Shown here in pieces: positions 35,276 to 44,334 of a stretch of 64,000 bases of DNA. The position numbers and the translations under genes are program-made. The notes beneath the pieces were generated by a model. It worked only from the letters and a program-made list of their open reading frames with translations, was not told the DNA's origin and made no database searches. Origin of the DNA: Idiomarina seosinensis_A (lineage in GTDB: Bacteria; Pseudomonadota; Gammaproteobacteria; Enterobacterales; Alteromonadaceae); contig NZ_CP085211.1 of assembly GCF_044797955.1 (NCBI RefSeq), forward strand, positions 1,612,001 to 1,676,000. The letters run 5' to 3'. Each line of letters opens with the position of its first letter. Position 1 is the stretch's first letter.

Positions 35276-36640
35276 TCAGGCTCCGGGGAACGAACCCGGT
35301 GGCAATTTTCCGCCCATCCCGCGCAGCATTTTTTTCATCCCGCCGCCTTTCATTTTTTTCATCATTTTCTGCATTTGCTGGAACTGCTTCAGTAACTTGT
35401 TGACGTCCTGCACCTGAGTGCCCGAGCCAGCTGCGATGCGCCGCTTACGTGAACCTTTGATAACGTCCGGATGGCGGCGCTCCTGAGGAGTCATGGAATT
35501 TATGATAGCTTCCATGCGCACGGTTACCTTGTCATCCATCTGACCTTTAATCTGATCAGTCATTTTGCCCATGCCGGGTAATTTATCCATTAATCCCATC
35601 ATGCCGCCCATATCGCGCATCTGCGCTAGCTGGTCGCGAAAATCCTCCAGCGAAAACTGCCCTTTCTTCATAACCTGGCGGGCTACTTTTTCGGCTTTTT
35701 CCTTATCAACCTTGCGCTCGACTTCCTCGACTAAGGATAAGACGTCTCCCATGCCCAGAATACGTGAGGCAACACGCTCTGGATGGAAGGGTTCCAACGC
35801 ATCGTTCTTTTCTCCGACACCAAGAAATTTAATTGGCTTGCCGGTAACATGACGAATTGATAACGCCGCACCACCGCGGGCATCACCGTCAGTCTTCGTC
35901 AAAATAACCCCGGTTAAGGGCAGCGCTTCACTAAACGCTTTAGCTGTTGTCGCCGCGTCCTGTCCGGTCATTGCATCAACAACGAATAACGTCTCGATGG
36001 GCTGGATAGCCGTATGCAGCTGCTGAATTTCCTGCATCATGTCTTCATCGATGCTCAAACGACCGGCAGTATCAACGATAACGACATCAACAAATTGCTT
36101 TTTCGCCTGCGCAATAGCTGACTGCGCAATCGCCACAGGCTGCTGCTCCGTGGATGATGGGAAAAATTCGACTTCGGTTTGCTCGGCAAGGGTTTCCAGC
36201 TGTTTGATAGCGGCCGGACGATAGACGTCGGCACTAACCACCATGACTTTCTTTTTATGCCGCTCTTTTAAAAACTTTGCTAATTTACCGACGCTGGTTG
36301 TCTTACCAGCACCTTGTAAACCGGCCATCAAAATGACCGCAGGAGGTTGTGTATTCAGGTTAATGGGGACGTTGGCTTCGCCCATCGCCGCTTCGAGCTC
36401 AGACTGGACAATTTTTACAAACACCTGCCCGGGCGTCAGGCTTTTGTTCACCTCGGTACCGACAGCACGCTCTTTTACCCGCGTGATAAACTCCTTCACT
36501 ACCGGTAAGGCAACATCCGCCTCCAGTAATGCCATCCGCACTTCGCGCAAGGTTTCTTTAATATTGTCATCGGTCAGCCGACCGCGGCCGCCAATATTGC
36601 GCAACGATTGCGACAGTCGTTCGCTTAAATTCTCAAACAT
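35276..36640 (-). CDS. ffh: Signal recognition particle GTPase Ffh
   Basis: Ffh binds 4.5S RNA and signal sequences and delivers ribosomes to FtsY at the membrane. The N domain is at residues 1-90. The G domain has the P loop GLQGAGKTTSVGKL, DTAGRL and TKTDGDARGG. The C-terminal Met-rich M domain has MRDMGGMMGLMDKLPGMGKM and the basic SRKRRIAAGSG RNA-binding loop. It ends with a Met/Gly/Lys-rich tail. Length 454 is normal. The divergent ypjD-yfjD pair next to it is conserved with E. coli. Confidence 0.98.
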   Translation of the reverse strand: MFENLSERLSQSLRNIGGRGRLTDDNIKETLREVRMALLEADVALPVVKEFITRVKERAVGTEVNKSLTPGQVFVKIVQSELEAAMGEANVPINLNTQPPAVILMAGLQGAGKTTSVGKLAKFLKERHKKKVMVVSADVYRPAAIKQLETLAEQTEVEFFPSSTEQQPVAIAQSAIAQAKKQFVDVVIVDTAGRLSIDEDMMQEIQQLHTAIQPIETLFVVDAMTGQDAATTAKAFSEALPLTGVILTKTDGDARGGAALSIRHVTGKPIKFLGVGEKNDALEPFHPERVASRILGMGDVLSLVEEVERKVDKEKAEKVARQVMKKGQFSLEDFRDQLAQMRDMGGMMGLMDKLPGMGKMTDQIKGQMDDKVTVRMEAIINSMTPQERRHPDVIKGSRKRRIAAGSGTQVQDVNKLLKQFQQMQKMMKKMKGGGMKKMLRGMGGKLPPGSFPGA

Positions 36641-36809
36641 AGGGGCGATCTCTCGTTATCTCTGCTGTTAGCTCAGTCGTATACTTACATTAATGGCGAC
36701 AGTATATCTGATTTGCAAGCAATTTTCGCCCTCTGCAACTTGGGTTTATTGCGGCATGATCGTATACTCGAAGCACGTTAACGTTTTAACTCAGGATTGC
36801 GAGCTTGTG

Positions 36810-37604
36810 ATGCTCATATTGTTACTGATCATTGCTCTGGTTGGGTACGTTTTGAGTGCGGTTGTCATCTTACAGCACGTTGCTAAAAATCAGCTGACGC
36901 ACCCGGCTTTTAATAAAATTCCGGCCACTTGTGCAATAATCAGTCACGCTCTGTTAATTTATTCCGAAATATCAGCTGCTGACTTTCATCATATCAATAT
37001 TGCCCTAAGCCTGAGTAGTGTTGCCTGGTTTATCGCCCTCATTTCACTGTTCCGGGGTTTACAGCCGTCAAACCTGTTATTGCAGCCCGTAATTTACTTG
37101 TTTGCCGCCCTGACCAGTTTACTGCTAATTTTTGCGCCGGCAAGCTGGGGGGCGTATATCAGCATGAATCTGGGTCTGTTAGCCCATATTGTGCTGTCGC
37201 TGGTGGCTTACGGGGTTTTGGTTTTAGCGACTCTGTACGCTATCCAGGCAGCCTACGTCAGTAACGTCCTGAAACAACGTAAAAGCTCAATCATTTTTAA
37301 TAAGTTGCCGCCCTTATTGACGGTCGAACGATATTTTTTCCGGTTACTGTCTACGGGCACGCTGTTATTATTTCTGTCGCTGATCAGCGGCTTTATCTTC
37401 CTGGAAAATATGTTCGCTCAGCATATCGCTCACAAGACCATTTTAAGCCTTATCGCCGCATTTATTTACGTAATTGCCTATGTGACCCACCGGATAACCG
37501 GCTCTCGTGGCAAATTAATGATTGCGCTAACGGTTAGCGGAACCATTCTGTTAACTTTGGCCTATTTTGGTAGCCGTTTTGTTAAGGATATTCTGCTCAG
37601 TTGA
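36810..37604 (+). CDS. ypjD: CcsA/YpjD-like inner-membrane protein
   Basis: A 264-residue integral membrane protein related to the cytochrome c assembly protein CcsA/CcmC. About eight hydrophobic helices are visible, with histidines in GLLAHIVLSLVAYG, MFAQHIAHKTILS and AYVTHRITGS that could bind heme or lie at its site. I chose the ATG at 36810, just before the first helix; an in-frame start at 36693 would add 39 polar residues. It diverges from ffh and precedes yfjD, as in E. coli. Its exact function is not established; a role in heme handling is inference from the family. Confidence 0.87.
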   Translation: MLILLLIIALVGYVLSAVVILQHVAKNQLTHPAFNKIPATCAIISHALLIYSEISAADFHHINIALSLSSVAWFIALISLFRGLQPSNLLLQPVIYLFAALTSLLLIFAPASWGAYISMNLGLLAHIVLSLVAYGVLVLATLYAIQAAYVSNVLKQRKSSIIFNKLPPLLTVERYFFRLLSTGTLLLFLSLISGFIFLENMFAQHIAHKTILSLIAAFIYVIAYVTHRITGSRGKLMIALTVSGTILLTLAYFGSRFVKDILLS

Positions 37605-37672
37605 GCAGGACTTGACTAATTTTTTATGACCTCTAAATTGTCACATTCAGTTTTGAGCAAAGGACGCTAATC

Positions 37673-38971
37673 TTGGACGATATCTCAACGGGCATGCTGC
37701 TCGTTATTCTAGTGGTACTGATTGCACTATCCGCGTATTTCTCCGGCTCTGAAACCGGCATGATGTCGATAAACCGTTATCGCCTGCGACACCTGGTGCA
37801 GGGGCAACACAAGGGAGCTACCCGGGTTCAGTACTTACTGGATCGCCCGGATCGGTTGATTGGCTTGATTTTAATTGGCAATAACCTGGTTAATATTGCC
37901 GCCTCCGCAATCGCTACCATTTTATGTATGCGCTGGTTTGGCGATGCCGGTATTGTGATTGCCACCTTTGGCCTGACTCTGGTTATTTTGATCTTTGCCG
38001 AAGTAACTCCTAAAACCATCGCCGCCCTTCATCCAGAACGGGTGGCTTTTCCCAGTTCAGTTATTTTACGGCCGCTTCTTCGCATCATGTACCCGGTGGT
38101 CAGCTCCGTTAACTTTATTACCAATGCCTTTATGCGCTTGCTCGGTGTGGATCCTAAACAAGCACAGATGGGTGATGCCTTAAGTTCGGAAGAGCTTAGA
38201 ACCGTTGTTAACGAAGCCGGCAACTTAATTCCGACATCGCACCAGGAAATGCTGACCAGTATTCTGGATCTGGAAAAAGTTACGGTTGAAGACGTGATGA
38301 TCCCGCGTAACGAAATTATTGGTATCGATATTAATGATCCCTGGTCAAGAATTCTCAAACAAATTGAGCATGCCCAGCATACCCGGGTGCTGTTGTATCG
38401 TAATGACATTGATGATGCCGTCGGCTTTTTACATGCCCGCGACATCATGCGCCTGATGACTAAAAATCAGCTGGAAGCCGATAAATCACTGCTTGTCAGA
38501 GCCGTGCGGGATATCTACTTTATTCCGGAAGGCACTCCTCTGAATGTCCAGTTATTAAAGTTTCAACGCCGGAAAGAGCGTATTGGGCTGGTGGTTGACG
38601 AGTATGGGGACATCCAGGGTCTGGTCACGCTGGAAGATATTCTGGAAGAAATTGTTGGTGACTTTACCACTTCGATGGCGCCACCGCCGAGTGAAACCGT
38701 TACGGTTCAGCCCGACGGCAGCTTTCTGGTCGAAGGCAGTGCGAATCTACGCGAGCTGAATAAAGAAATGTCCTGGCAGTTTCCAACAGACGGTCCCAAA
38801 ACACTCAGCGGATTAATTATTGAACAGTATGGGGACATACCCTCAGCCCGCATGAGTCTGCGTTTAGGTGGTTATCCGGTGGAATTAATTGAAGTTGGCG
38901 ACACCATGATAAAGCAGGTTCGGGTGTTGCCTCAGTTTTACACTTCTCCTGAGACAAAACGCGAAGATTAG
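37673..38971 (+). CDS. yfjD: CNNM/CorB-type membrane protein with CBS pair (YfjD)
   Basis: The 432-residue protein has the DUF21 transmembrane module (about 1-190, beginning with the TM helix and SAYFSGSETGMMSINRYRL), two CBS domains (about 205-330, DVMIPRNEIIG and GLVTLEDILEEIVGD) and a C-terminal CorC_HlyC transport-associated domain. Relatives (CNNM, CorB/CorC) are implicated in Mg2+/Co2+ transport or resistance. The start is TTG with AAAGGA about eight bases upstream. The order ypjD-yfjD beside ffh is conserved. The last four bases overlap the convergent lipoprotein gene. Confidence 0.93.
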   Translation: MDDISTGMLLVILVVLIALSAYFSGSETGMMSINRYRLRHLVQGQHKGATRVQYLLDRPDRLIGLILIGNNLVNIAASAIATILCMRWFGDAGIVIATFGLTLVILIFAEVTPKTIAALHPERVAFPSSVILRPLLRIMYPVVSSVNFITNAFMRLLGVDPKQAQMGDALSSEELRTVVNEAGNLIPTSHQEMLTSILDLEKVTVEDVMIPRNEIIGIDINDPWSRILKQIEHAQHTRVLLYRNDIDDAVGFLHARDIMRLMTKNQLEADKSLLVRAVRDIYFIPEGTPLNVQLLKFQRRKERIGLVVDEYGDIQGLVTLEDILEEIVGDFTTSMAPPPSETVTVQPDGSFLVEGSANLRELNKEMSWQFPTDGPKTLSGLIIEQYGDIPSARMSLRLGGYPVELIEVGDTMIKQVRVLPQFYTSPETKRED

Positions 38972-39600
38972 CCGAAAAACAGATTCCATAACCACCCATG
39001 CTGCAAGTCTTCTTCGCAGCCCTTAAGTTGCTGCGCATAAGTAAGCGAGCGGCGCTTAACGCGCTGGGATGTTTTTACCAACCAGGGCTTACTTAAATAG
39101 CTTTTGCGCTGATAGCCGCCCCAGCCCTCGTGGTAGTTTAAATACTGACCGTAAGCGTCCCATTTCGAAACCCCGTTAACCTGATGGGTTTTGTCAATAA
39201 ACCAACCCATAAAGTCAATCGCATCTTCAAAGTCGGTACGGCTGGCCCAGCCATTGCCCGTTTCACGCTGATAATCTTTCCAGGTCATAGTTTTCGCCTG
39301 CGAGTAGCCATAAGCACTGCTCACTCTGCCCCACGGAATAAAGCCTAACAGGTAATCTCTGGGGGGTAGGGCATTATGGCGAAAAGAACTTTCCTGGTAC
39401 ATCATTGCCATCGGCACGTGAATGGGAACGCCCCACTTGTCACGCACATCTGCCGCAGCATGATACCAGTCCGTTTTTTCGTTAAAAATATCGCAGATAT
39501 TATCCGGCGACTTTGGCGGTGGTGTCGCACAGCCAGTTACTAACATAGCCACAGAGCCAGTCAGACCAATTAAAAAAAACTTTTTTAAACTTTTTTTCAT
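38968..39600 (-). CDS. Lipoprotein with lytic transglycosylase (SLT) domain
   Basis: The 210-residue product starts with a lipoprotein signal (LIGLTGSVAMLVTGCATPPP, lipobox VTGC). The catalytic region PMAMMYQESSFRHNALPPR supplies the expected Glu, followed by SSAYGYSQAKTMTW and YLNYHEGWGGYQRKSYL, which fit small SLT-fold murein transglycosylases. It should cleave peptidoglycan glycan strands from an outer-membrane anchor. Its 5' end and upstream region are overlapped on the other strand by the sigma-E-like promoter of the predicted small RNA. It is distinct from mltD at 2.9 kb. Confidence 0.88.
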   Translation of the reverse strand: MKKSLKKFFLIGLTGSVAMLVTGCATPPPKSPDNICDIFNEKTDWYHAAADVRDKWGVPIHVPMAMMYQESSFRHNALPPRDYLLGFIPWGRVSSAYGYSQAKTMTWKDYQRETGNGWASRTDFEDAIDFMGWFIDKTHQVNGVSKWDAYGQYLNYHEGWGGYQRKSYLSKPWLVKTSQRVKRRSLTYAQQLKGCEEDLQHGWLWNLFFG

Positions 39601-39607
39601 GATTTTT

Positions 39608-39634
39608 GAACTTTTCGCCCGGCAACAACTCTGA
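39608..39634 (+). promoter_or_regulatory. Sigma-E-like promoter
   Basis: GAACTT at 39608-39613 and TCTGA at 39630-39634, spaced by 16 bases, match the sigma-E (RpoE) consensus GGAACTT/TCTGA except for T instead of the first G of the -35. The predicted start is near 39641. No plus-strand coding gene follows; an intrinsic terminator does, at 39681. Confidence 0.7.
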
Positions 39635-39640
39635 GTAAGT

Positions 39641-39711
39641 GAGCAGCGATGTTGTGTTCATCCCTTGAATAATGTTTTTTAGCGCAGTCTTTTGACTGCG
39701 CTTTTTTTTTT
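39641..39711 (+). ncRNA. micA: Predicted MicA-like sigma-E-dependent small RNA
   Basis: About 71 nt would be transcribed from the sigma-E-like promoter to an intrinsic terminator, with no reading frame of note. In E. coli the sRNA MicA (about 72 nt, sigma-E dependent, Hfq binding, represses ompA) is encoded next to gshA on the opposite strand. This candidate has the same neighbour, orientation, length and promoter type. Its TTCATCCCTTGAAT resembles the MicA segment that I recall as TCATCCCTGAAT. An AATGTTTTTT stretch before the terminator stem would suit Hfq. luxS, which lies on the other side of E. coli micA, is absent; a lipoprotein gene is there instead. The 5' end is uncertain by a few bases. 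Confidence 0.65.
39681..39711 (+). terminator. Strong intrinsic terminator of the predicted small RNA
   Basis: Perfect nine-base stem AGCGCAGTC/GACTGCGCT with a TTTT loop and then nine Ts. The T run is only on the plus strand side, so it ends plus-strand transcription although both flanking coding genes are on the minus strand. Confidence 0.9.
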
Positions 39712-39720
39712 GCCAAGTCC

Positions 39721-41334
39721 TCAAGACTTTAAGCCGGAGTTTTTGGCTTGTTTAAAATAGTTATCTAAAAAAATATCAAAATCAACGACATTGTCTTGCT
39801 TTTCGCGCTCTGCGAATGCCTTTTCAGACTCCGAACGCCAACTTTCAAAATCGCCACTCTGGTAGTATTCAAACGGTTCGTTAGCCAGCTGCGTCCGGTA
39901 TTTGTGGGCTAAGTCCATACCCAGATTACTGAAGTCCCAGTTATTTTCCTGCAGTATTGCCATCACCCGGCCCGATAATGTCAGTTCCGGATTAAGCACT
40001 GCCTGATACAACTCGTTCAAATGCTGTTGGTAACAGCCGGCGTTGTCCGAATACGTATCCAGAGATTTCGCCAGTACCGAAAAGTCAGCAAACAATTCTT
40101 CCAGCCAGTCAGCCATTAATCGCTGATGCCCGTTTTGCCAAAGCTCCAGTCTCGGATTGCGACCTTCCATAACCACTCGGGTAAAGTTGGCATCATAATG
40201 CTGTTGTTCCGGCCAGGACATAGTCGGGCTATCCTGCAGCAGGCAGTGCAACAACAGCATATCCAGAAAATAGATTTGCTGGTCACTAATGCCAACCTCG
40301 CTAAAGGGATTACAATCAAGTGCGCGGATTTCAATATATTCAATACCGCCCCGCTCCAACGCCTGACTTGGAGTTTCCCCGCCGGCAGCGGTTCGCTTAG
40401 GACGGACCGGCGAATAAAATTCATTTTCAATTTGCAGAATATTGTCGTTTAACTGCTGATAACGGCCGTCGACCTTTACCCCAATTTTCGCAAACTCTTT
40501 AGACCGCGTAGTTATCGCTTTGCGCAGACCCTGAACGTATTCCTCTAACGAATTATAGGTAATACCCAAGCTGGCTTGCTCTTTATTGGTATAACCTAAG
40601 TCACTCATCCGCAGTGACGTTGCATACGGCAAATAGGCGGTGCCTTGACCCAACCGCTTAAAATTCCATTCGCTGTCTTTGTGTTCAGTCCCGGTCTGAC
40701 TAAAAAACGACTGGCAAAATGCTGGTGAGGCCCCGAACAAATAAGGGATCACCCAGGCCACCCGTTTAAAGTTGCGAATCAGGTCAAAGTATTTTTGCGA
40801 TCGGAATTCAGCCGTATCAGCACAGCCTTGCTGCTGCGCTAATTGCTGCCACATTGCCTCGGAAACAGAGAAGTTATAATGCACCCCGGAGATAACCTGC
40901 ATGGTTGCTCCATACCGGTTGGTCAGCCCCTGGCGATACAGGCTTTTCATCTTTCCGGAGTGTGATTCACCATATTTTGCAATGCGAATATCGCTGTCCG
41001 AGCCGATATAACAAGGCATACTTAAGGGCCAAAGTAACTCGTCACCAATCGCCCGATAAGTAGCGCGGTGAATATCCCGCAACTGCGCCAGCGTTTCGTG
41101 TATCTGTGTGGCAACAGGAGTAATGAATTCCAGTAAGTTTTCTGAGTAGTCCGTGGTAATGGTCGGATGTGTCAGTGTTTTGCCCAGCGCGACCGGGTGA
41201 TCGCTGGTGGCAAGGGAGCCATCCTCTTTGATACGAAGCGTCTCACGCTCGATGCCCCGATGTATTCCTGACCAGGCAATCCCTTGTTGAGCTTGATTAA
41301 GTTGCTCAACGAGAGCTTCTAATGTTTTTTGCAA
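39721..41334 (-). CDS. gshA: Glutamate-cysteine ligase
   Basis: GshA joins glutamate and cysteine, the rate-limiting step of glutathione synthesis. The sequence is of the gammaproteobacterial type: HRGIERETLRI at the N terminus, ITTDYSENLLEFITP, MPCYIGSDSDIRIAKYG, VISGVHYNFSVSE and IEIRALDCNPFSEVGI. I favour a TTG start at 41334 (537 residues), where GGAG lies six bases upstream; a GTG six codons earlier has no ribosome site. It diverges from the hybrid kinase. Glutathione feeds glyoxalase II (gloB at 2.1 kb). Confidence 0.96.
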   Translation of the reverse strand: MQKTLEALVEQLNQAQQGIAWSGIHRGIERETLRIKEDGSLATSDHPVALGKTLTHPTITTDYSENLLEFITPVATQIHETLAQLRDIHRATYRAIGDELLWPLSMPCYIGSDSDIRIAKYGESHSGKMKSLYRQGLTNRYGATMQVISGVHYNFSVSEAMWQQLAQQQGCADTAEFRSQKYFDLIRNFKRVAWVIPYLFGASPAFCQSFFSQTGTEHKDSEWNFKRLGQGTAYLPYATSLRMSDLGYTNKEQASLGITYNSLEEYVQGLRKAITTRSKEFAKIGVKVDGRYQQLNDNILQIENEFYSPVRPKRTAAGGETPSQALERGGIEYIEIRALDCNPFSEVGISDQQIYFLDMLLLHCLLQDSPTMSWPEQQHYDANFTRVVMEGRNPRLELWQNGHQRLMADWLEELFADFSVLAKSLDTYSDNAGCYQQHLNELYQAVLNPELTLSGRVMAILQENNWDFSNLGMDLAHKYRTQLANEPFEYYQSGDFESWRSESEKAFAEREKQDNVVDFDIFLDNYFKQAKNSGLKS

Positions 41335-41533
41335 AGTAAAACTCCATAACACCTTTATATTGCGGTTAACCTCAAAGCTTACTGGGAATTGCGAAAAACG
41401 TCTATCTTTGCCATTAAGTTTCCCAATAACTTGGCGAATTTTAAGCGCCGTGGCACACTGTTTGTCATCCAGTAATGCGAGCTGTTCCCGGTCGCACGCG
41501 CAACGTCATCAAACCAATTTGGCCTTTACAAAA

Positions 41534-44134
41534 ATGAATTCATTGTGGACCTTAATGCAGGTCGCGATTATCGCTCTGCAATCGATCAGTCTGGTTTTTT
41601 ACCTGATACTTCCGGCGCCATGGGATGCTACCGCGTTAGTAGTCGCCGTCATCATGAGTCTATTTCTGGCCATCAGCATCTGGCTCTGGACACGCCGATC
41701 GTCCCTGACATCACCGTTGCAACAGCCGTTTTTATCCTCCGACTCCTTACATTTGTTTGAGCAAGTTTTTAACGATCTGCCTACCCGGGTTTACTGGCGA
41801 GACCAGGACCTGCGCTTATTGGGCGGTAATCGCGCGTTTTGTCAGGACATGGGAGTAACCGACCAGACCTTAAGTGGCAAGGCAGACGAAGAAATTAGCG
41901 TATTAGCGTCCAACCCACTTTTGCTGCAACGCGATCAATTAACCTACAACGCGAAAAGCGCATCCTGCAATGAAGAACTCGAACTGCATTTGTCCAGCAA
42001 CAAGCGCTGGGTCGAACACTCCAGCGTCCCTTTATACGATGATGATCGAAATATCATTGGCATTTTGGGAAGTTATTACGATATTTCCGGTATTAAATCA
42101 GTGGCCGAGCAAATGCAAAAGGCAAAGGAAACCGCTGAGCAGGCAAATCAGGCGAAAGGCGAATTTCTGGCTAATATGAGTCATGAGATCCGCACGCCGA
42201 TTAATGCAATTGTGGGTATGGCGAATTTATGCCTGAAAACAGAACTGAACCAAAAACAGAAACGCTACATAAATGTCATCGACTCTTCTTCACAGGCGCT
42301 GCTGGGCGTTATCAATGACATTCTCGACTTTTCTAAAATTGACGTTGGCAAGTTAACCATCGAACGTATCCCCTTTGATTTGCAGAATGTGCTGTCCTCT
42401 CTGGCTGACATGTTTGCTTATAAGGCCTACGATAAAGACCTGGAATTTATCATTAACCTGCCGGCTAATATTCCAACCAAATTACTCGGCGATCCACTGC
42501 GGTTAAACCAGGTACTGGTAAATTTAGTCAGCAATGCCATTAAGTTTACTGACGAGGGCGAAATTAATGTCGCCGTCACCTTACTAGAAAAAAGCGATAC
42601 ACAAGTCTGGCTGCGTATCTCCGTTACGGACACCGGTATCGGTATGGACGAAGAGCAACGTGCTAATTTATTCCAGGCCTTTACCCAAGCCGACAGCTCC
42701 ACTACCCGAAAATATGGAGGTACCGGACTCGGCCTGGCCATATCCCGGCGTCTTATCCAGCTAATGCAGGGAGATATTGGGGTAACTAGCGGTGTAGGCC
42801 AGGGTTCAGCCTTTTATGTCGAACTAGCATTACCTCTGCAGAAGCACCAGGACGACTCTCATCACCAATACCTAACGCAAAAATTACAGGGCTGTAAGGT
42901 GCTGGCGATCGACGATAATTTAAGCACCCGCGAAATGATCCAGGAAATACTGCGCAGCTATCAAGTGGATGTTAAAGTCTGCCGTACAGCAGAACAAGCT
43001 ATAGAGCTTTATCGACAGTCGGTCAGCGAGGGTCAACCATATCAGCTGATCCTGGTTGACTGGCGTCTTCCCGGTATGGACGGTCTGGAGTTTTGCCAGC
43101 GAATTACGGATAACTATCCTGCAGAGCAACAACCCAAGTTGATACTGGCAACCGGTTATTACATTGAAGAGCTAAGCGACAAAGCACGTCAGGCCGGTGT
43201 TGCTGACATTCTGTCCAAGCCCTATACAGCCTCGGCATTAGGCCATAGCTTAAGTTCCGTGTTATTCCCCGGCAGCAGTACTGCTCAGGACAGCAATGCT
43301 CAGCAGGTTAAAATTCCAAAAAGTATTTTGCGCGCTCCGGTGCTGGTTGTAGAAGATAACGAAATAAATCAGCAGGTGGCAAAAGAGCTACTAAGCTCGC
43401 ATCAATTTCAGGTGGATATTGCCGAGCATGGCCAGGCAGCGTTAGAGGCACTCGAGAAAAAACAGTACGCCATTGTACTGATGGACATTCAGATGCCTGT
43501 CATGGATGGTTTAACCGCTGCCCGAAAAATTCGCGCACATTACAACTACCAGCAACTGCCGATTCTGGCAATGACGGCGAATGCTATGAGTGGCGATGAA
43601 GAGCGCTCACTCGCCGCCGGTATGCAGGGGCATATTGCCAAACCCATCAACGAACAACAGTTATTAAAGGCGATCGTAAAATGGGCCGTTCCCGGTGATT
43701 ATGAACAGCACGAATCGGCTGAGCCAAAGGTTGGGTCAGAGTCATCCAGCCCGACCCCAAATAAGGTTAAATACCCCCAGACAAAAGGTATAAACTTTGA
43801 CGCTGCACTGGCGCGGCTGGGGAACAATGTGGAATTATATTTAAAGCTGGTCGAGCAGTTACATCAACAATATCAGAACAGTGCCATGAAGGTGTCCGAT
43901 TTTATTACTCGCGGCCAGCATGACAGCGCGCGCCGCTATTTTCATTCACTGAAAGGCGCTGCGGGCAATTTAGGACTTGATTCTTTACAATCCAAGGCCG
44001 ACGAATTAGAGCAGTTTATGGCCGCGGGTAATATTGATAAAGTAGCTGACCAGATAACGGTTCTGGAGCAGCGCCTGCAGCATGCCTATCAGGCCGCAAG
44101 CGATTTAGACGCTATCCAGCATCACCAATCATAG
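41534..44134 (+). CDS. Hybrid sensor histidine kinase (PAS, HisKA, HATPase, two receivers, Hpt)
   Basis: The 866-residue product from the ATG at 41534 has two N-terminal transmembrane helices separated by a very short loop. A PAS domain (about 75-190) follows, then HisKA with the phospho-His in MSHEIRTPINAIVGM, HATPase (N box LVNLVSNAIKFTDEG, TDTGIGM, GTGLGLAIS), a first receiver (Asp in ILVDWRLPGMDG), a second receiver (Asp in VLMDIQMPVMDG) and a C-terminal Hpt domain (FHSLKGAAGNLG). It can thus run a complete internal phosphorelay. No cognate regulator is adjacent. An in-frame extension of 58 codons upstream is open but lacks support. A 57-residue membrane protein gene follows seven bases later. 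Confidence 0.93.
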   Translation: MNSLWTLMQVAIIALQSISLVFYLILPAPWDATALVVAVIMSLFLAISIWLWTRRSSLTSPLQQPFLSSDSLHLFEQVFNDLPTRVYWRDQDLRLLGGNRAFCQDMGVTDQTLSGKADEEISVLASNPLLLQRDQLTYNAKSASCNEELELHLSSNKRWVEHSSVPLYDDDRNIIGILGSYYDISGIKSVAEQMQKAKETAEQANQAKGEFLANMSHEIRTPINAIVGMANLCLKTELNQKQKRYINVIDSSSQALLGVINDILDFSKIDVGKLTIERIPFDLQNVLSSLADMFAYKAYDKDLEFIINLPANIPTKLLGDPLRLNQVLVNLVSNAIKFTDEGEINVAVTLLEKSDTQVWLRISVTDTGIGMDEEQRANLFQAFTQADSSTTRKYGGTGLGLAISRRLIQLMQGDIGVTSGVGQGSAFYVELALPLQKHQDDSHHQYLTQKLQGCKVLAIDDNLSTREMIQEILRSYQVDVKVCRTAEQAIELYRQSVSEGQPYQLILVDWRLPGMDGLEFCQRITDNYPAEQQPKLILATGYYIEELSDKARQAGVADILSKPYTASALGHSLSSVLFPGSSTAQDSNAQQVKIPKSILRAPVLVVEDNEINQQVAKELLSSHQFQVDIAEHGQAALEALEKKQYAIVLMDIQMPVMDGLTAARKIRAHYNYQQLPILAMTANAMSGDEERSLAAGMQGHIAKPINEQQLLKAIVKWAVPGDYEQHESAEPKVGSESSSPTPNKVKYPQTKGINFDAALARLGNNVELYLKLVEQLHQQYQNSAMKVSDFITRGQHDSARRYFHSLKGAAGNLGLDSLQSKADELEQFMAAGNIDKVADQITVLEQRLQHAYQAASDLDAIQHHQS

Positions 44135-44141
44135 AGGGTTT

Positions 44142-44315
44142 ATGACACGTTTTTTGTTTTTAATACCGCTAGTATTAAGCCTGCTTTGGTTGGCTTACTT
44201 AAACATTAATGGCTGGACTATAAAGCAAGGGCTGAAAGGCTTTCTTTACATTGCCATATTCAGTGGCGCTATTGCTGCTTTTTATACCATCCTGATGTTC
44301 ATAACCGGCCGCTAA
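44142..44315 (+). CDS. Small membrane protein (57 residues), function unknown
   Basis: A short frame starts seven bases after the hybrid kinase stop, with AGAGG just upstream of its ATG. The product has two hydrophobic helices: FLFLIPLVLSLLWLAYL and, after a polar NINGWTIKQGLKG turn, FLYIAIFSGAIAAFYTILMF. The close spacing implies co-transcription and perhaps a role with the kinase's membrane part. I recognise no family. Its stop lies inside an inverted repeat shared with the convergent oadB end. Confidence 0.7.
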   Translation: MTRFLFLIPLVLSLLWLAYLNINGWTIKQGLKGFLYIAIFSGAIAAFYTILMFITGR

Positions 44316-44329
44316 CAGCCGCCGGTTAT
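44301..44329. terminator. Inverted repeat between small membrane protein gene and oadB
   Basis: ATAACCGGC (44301-44309) and GCCGGTTAT (44321-44329) form a nine-base stem with an 11-base loop between two convergent genes. There is no strong T run, so its terminator function is only moderately supported. Confidence 0.45.
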
Positions 44330-44334
44330 GCTGT

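Noticed and set aside
41335..41533. 199-base gap between gshA and the hybrid kinase, checked for an extended kinase N terminus, an SOS box or a small RNA
   Set aside because: The upstream in-frame extension has no ribosome site and a non-membrane, Ser/Arg-rich composition. CTG..CAG spacing does not fit a LexA box, and there is no terminator hairpin.
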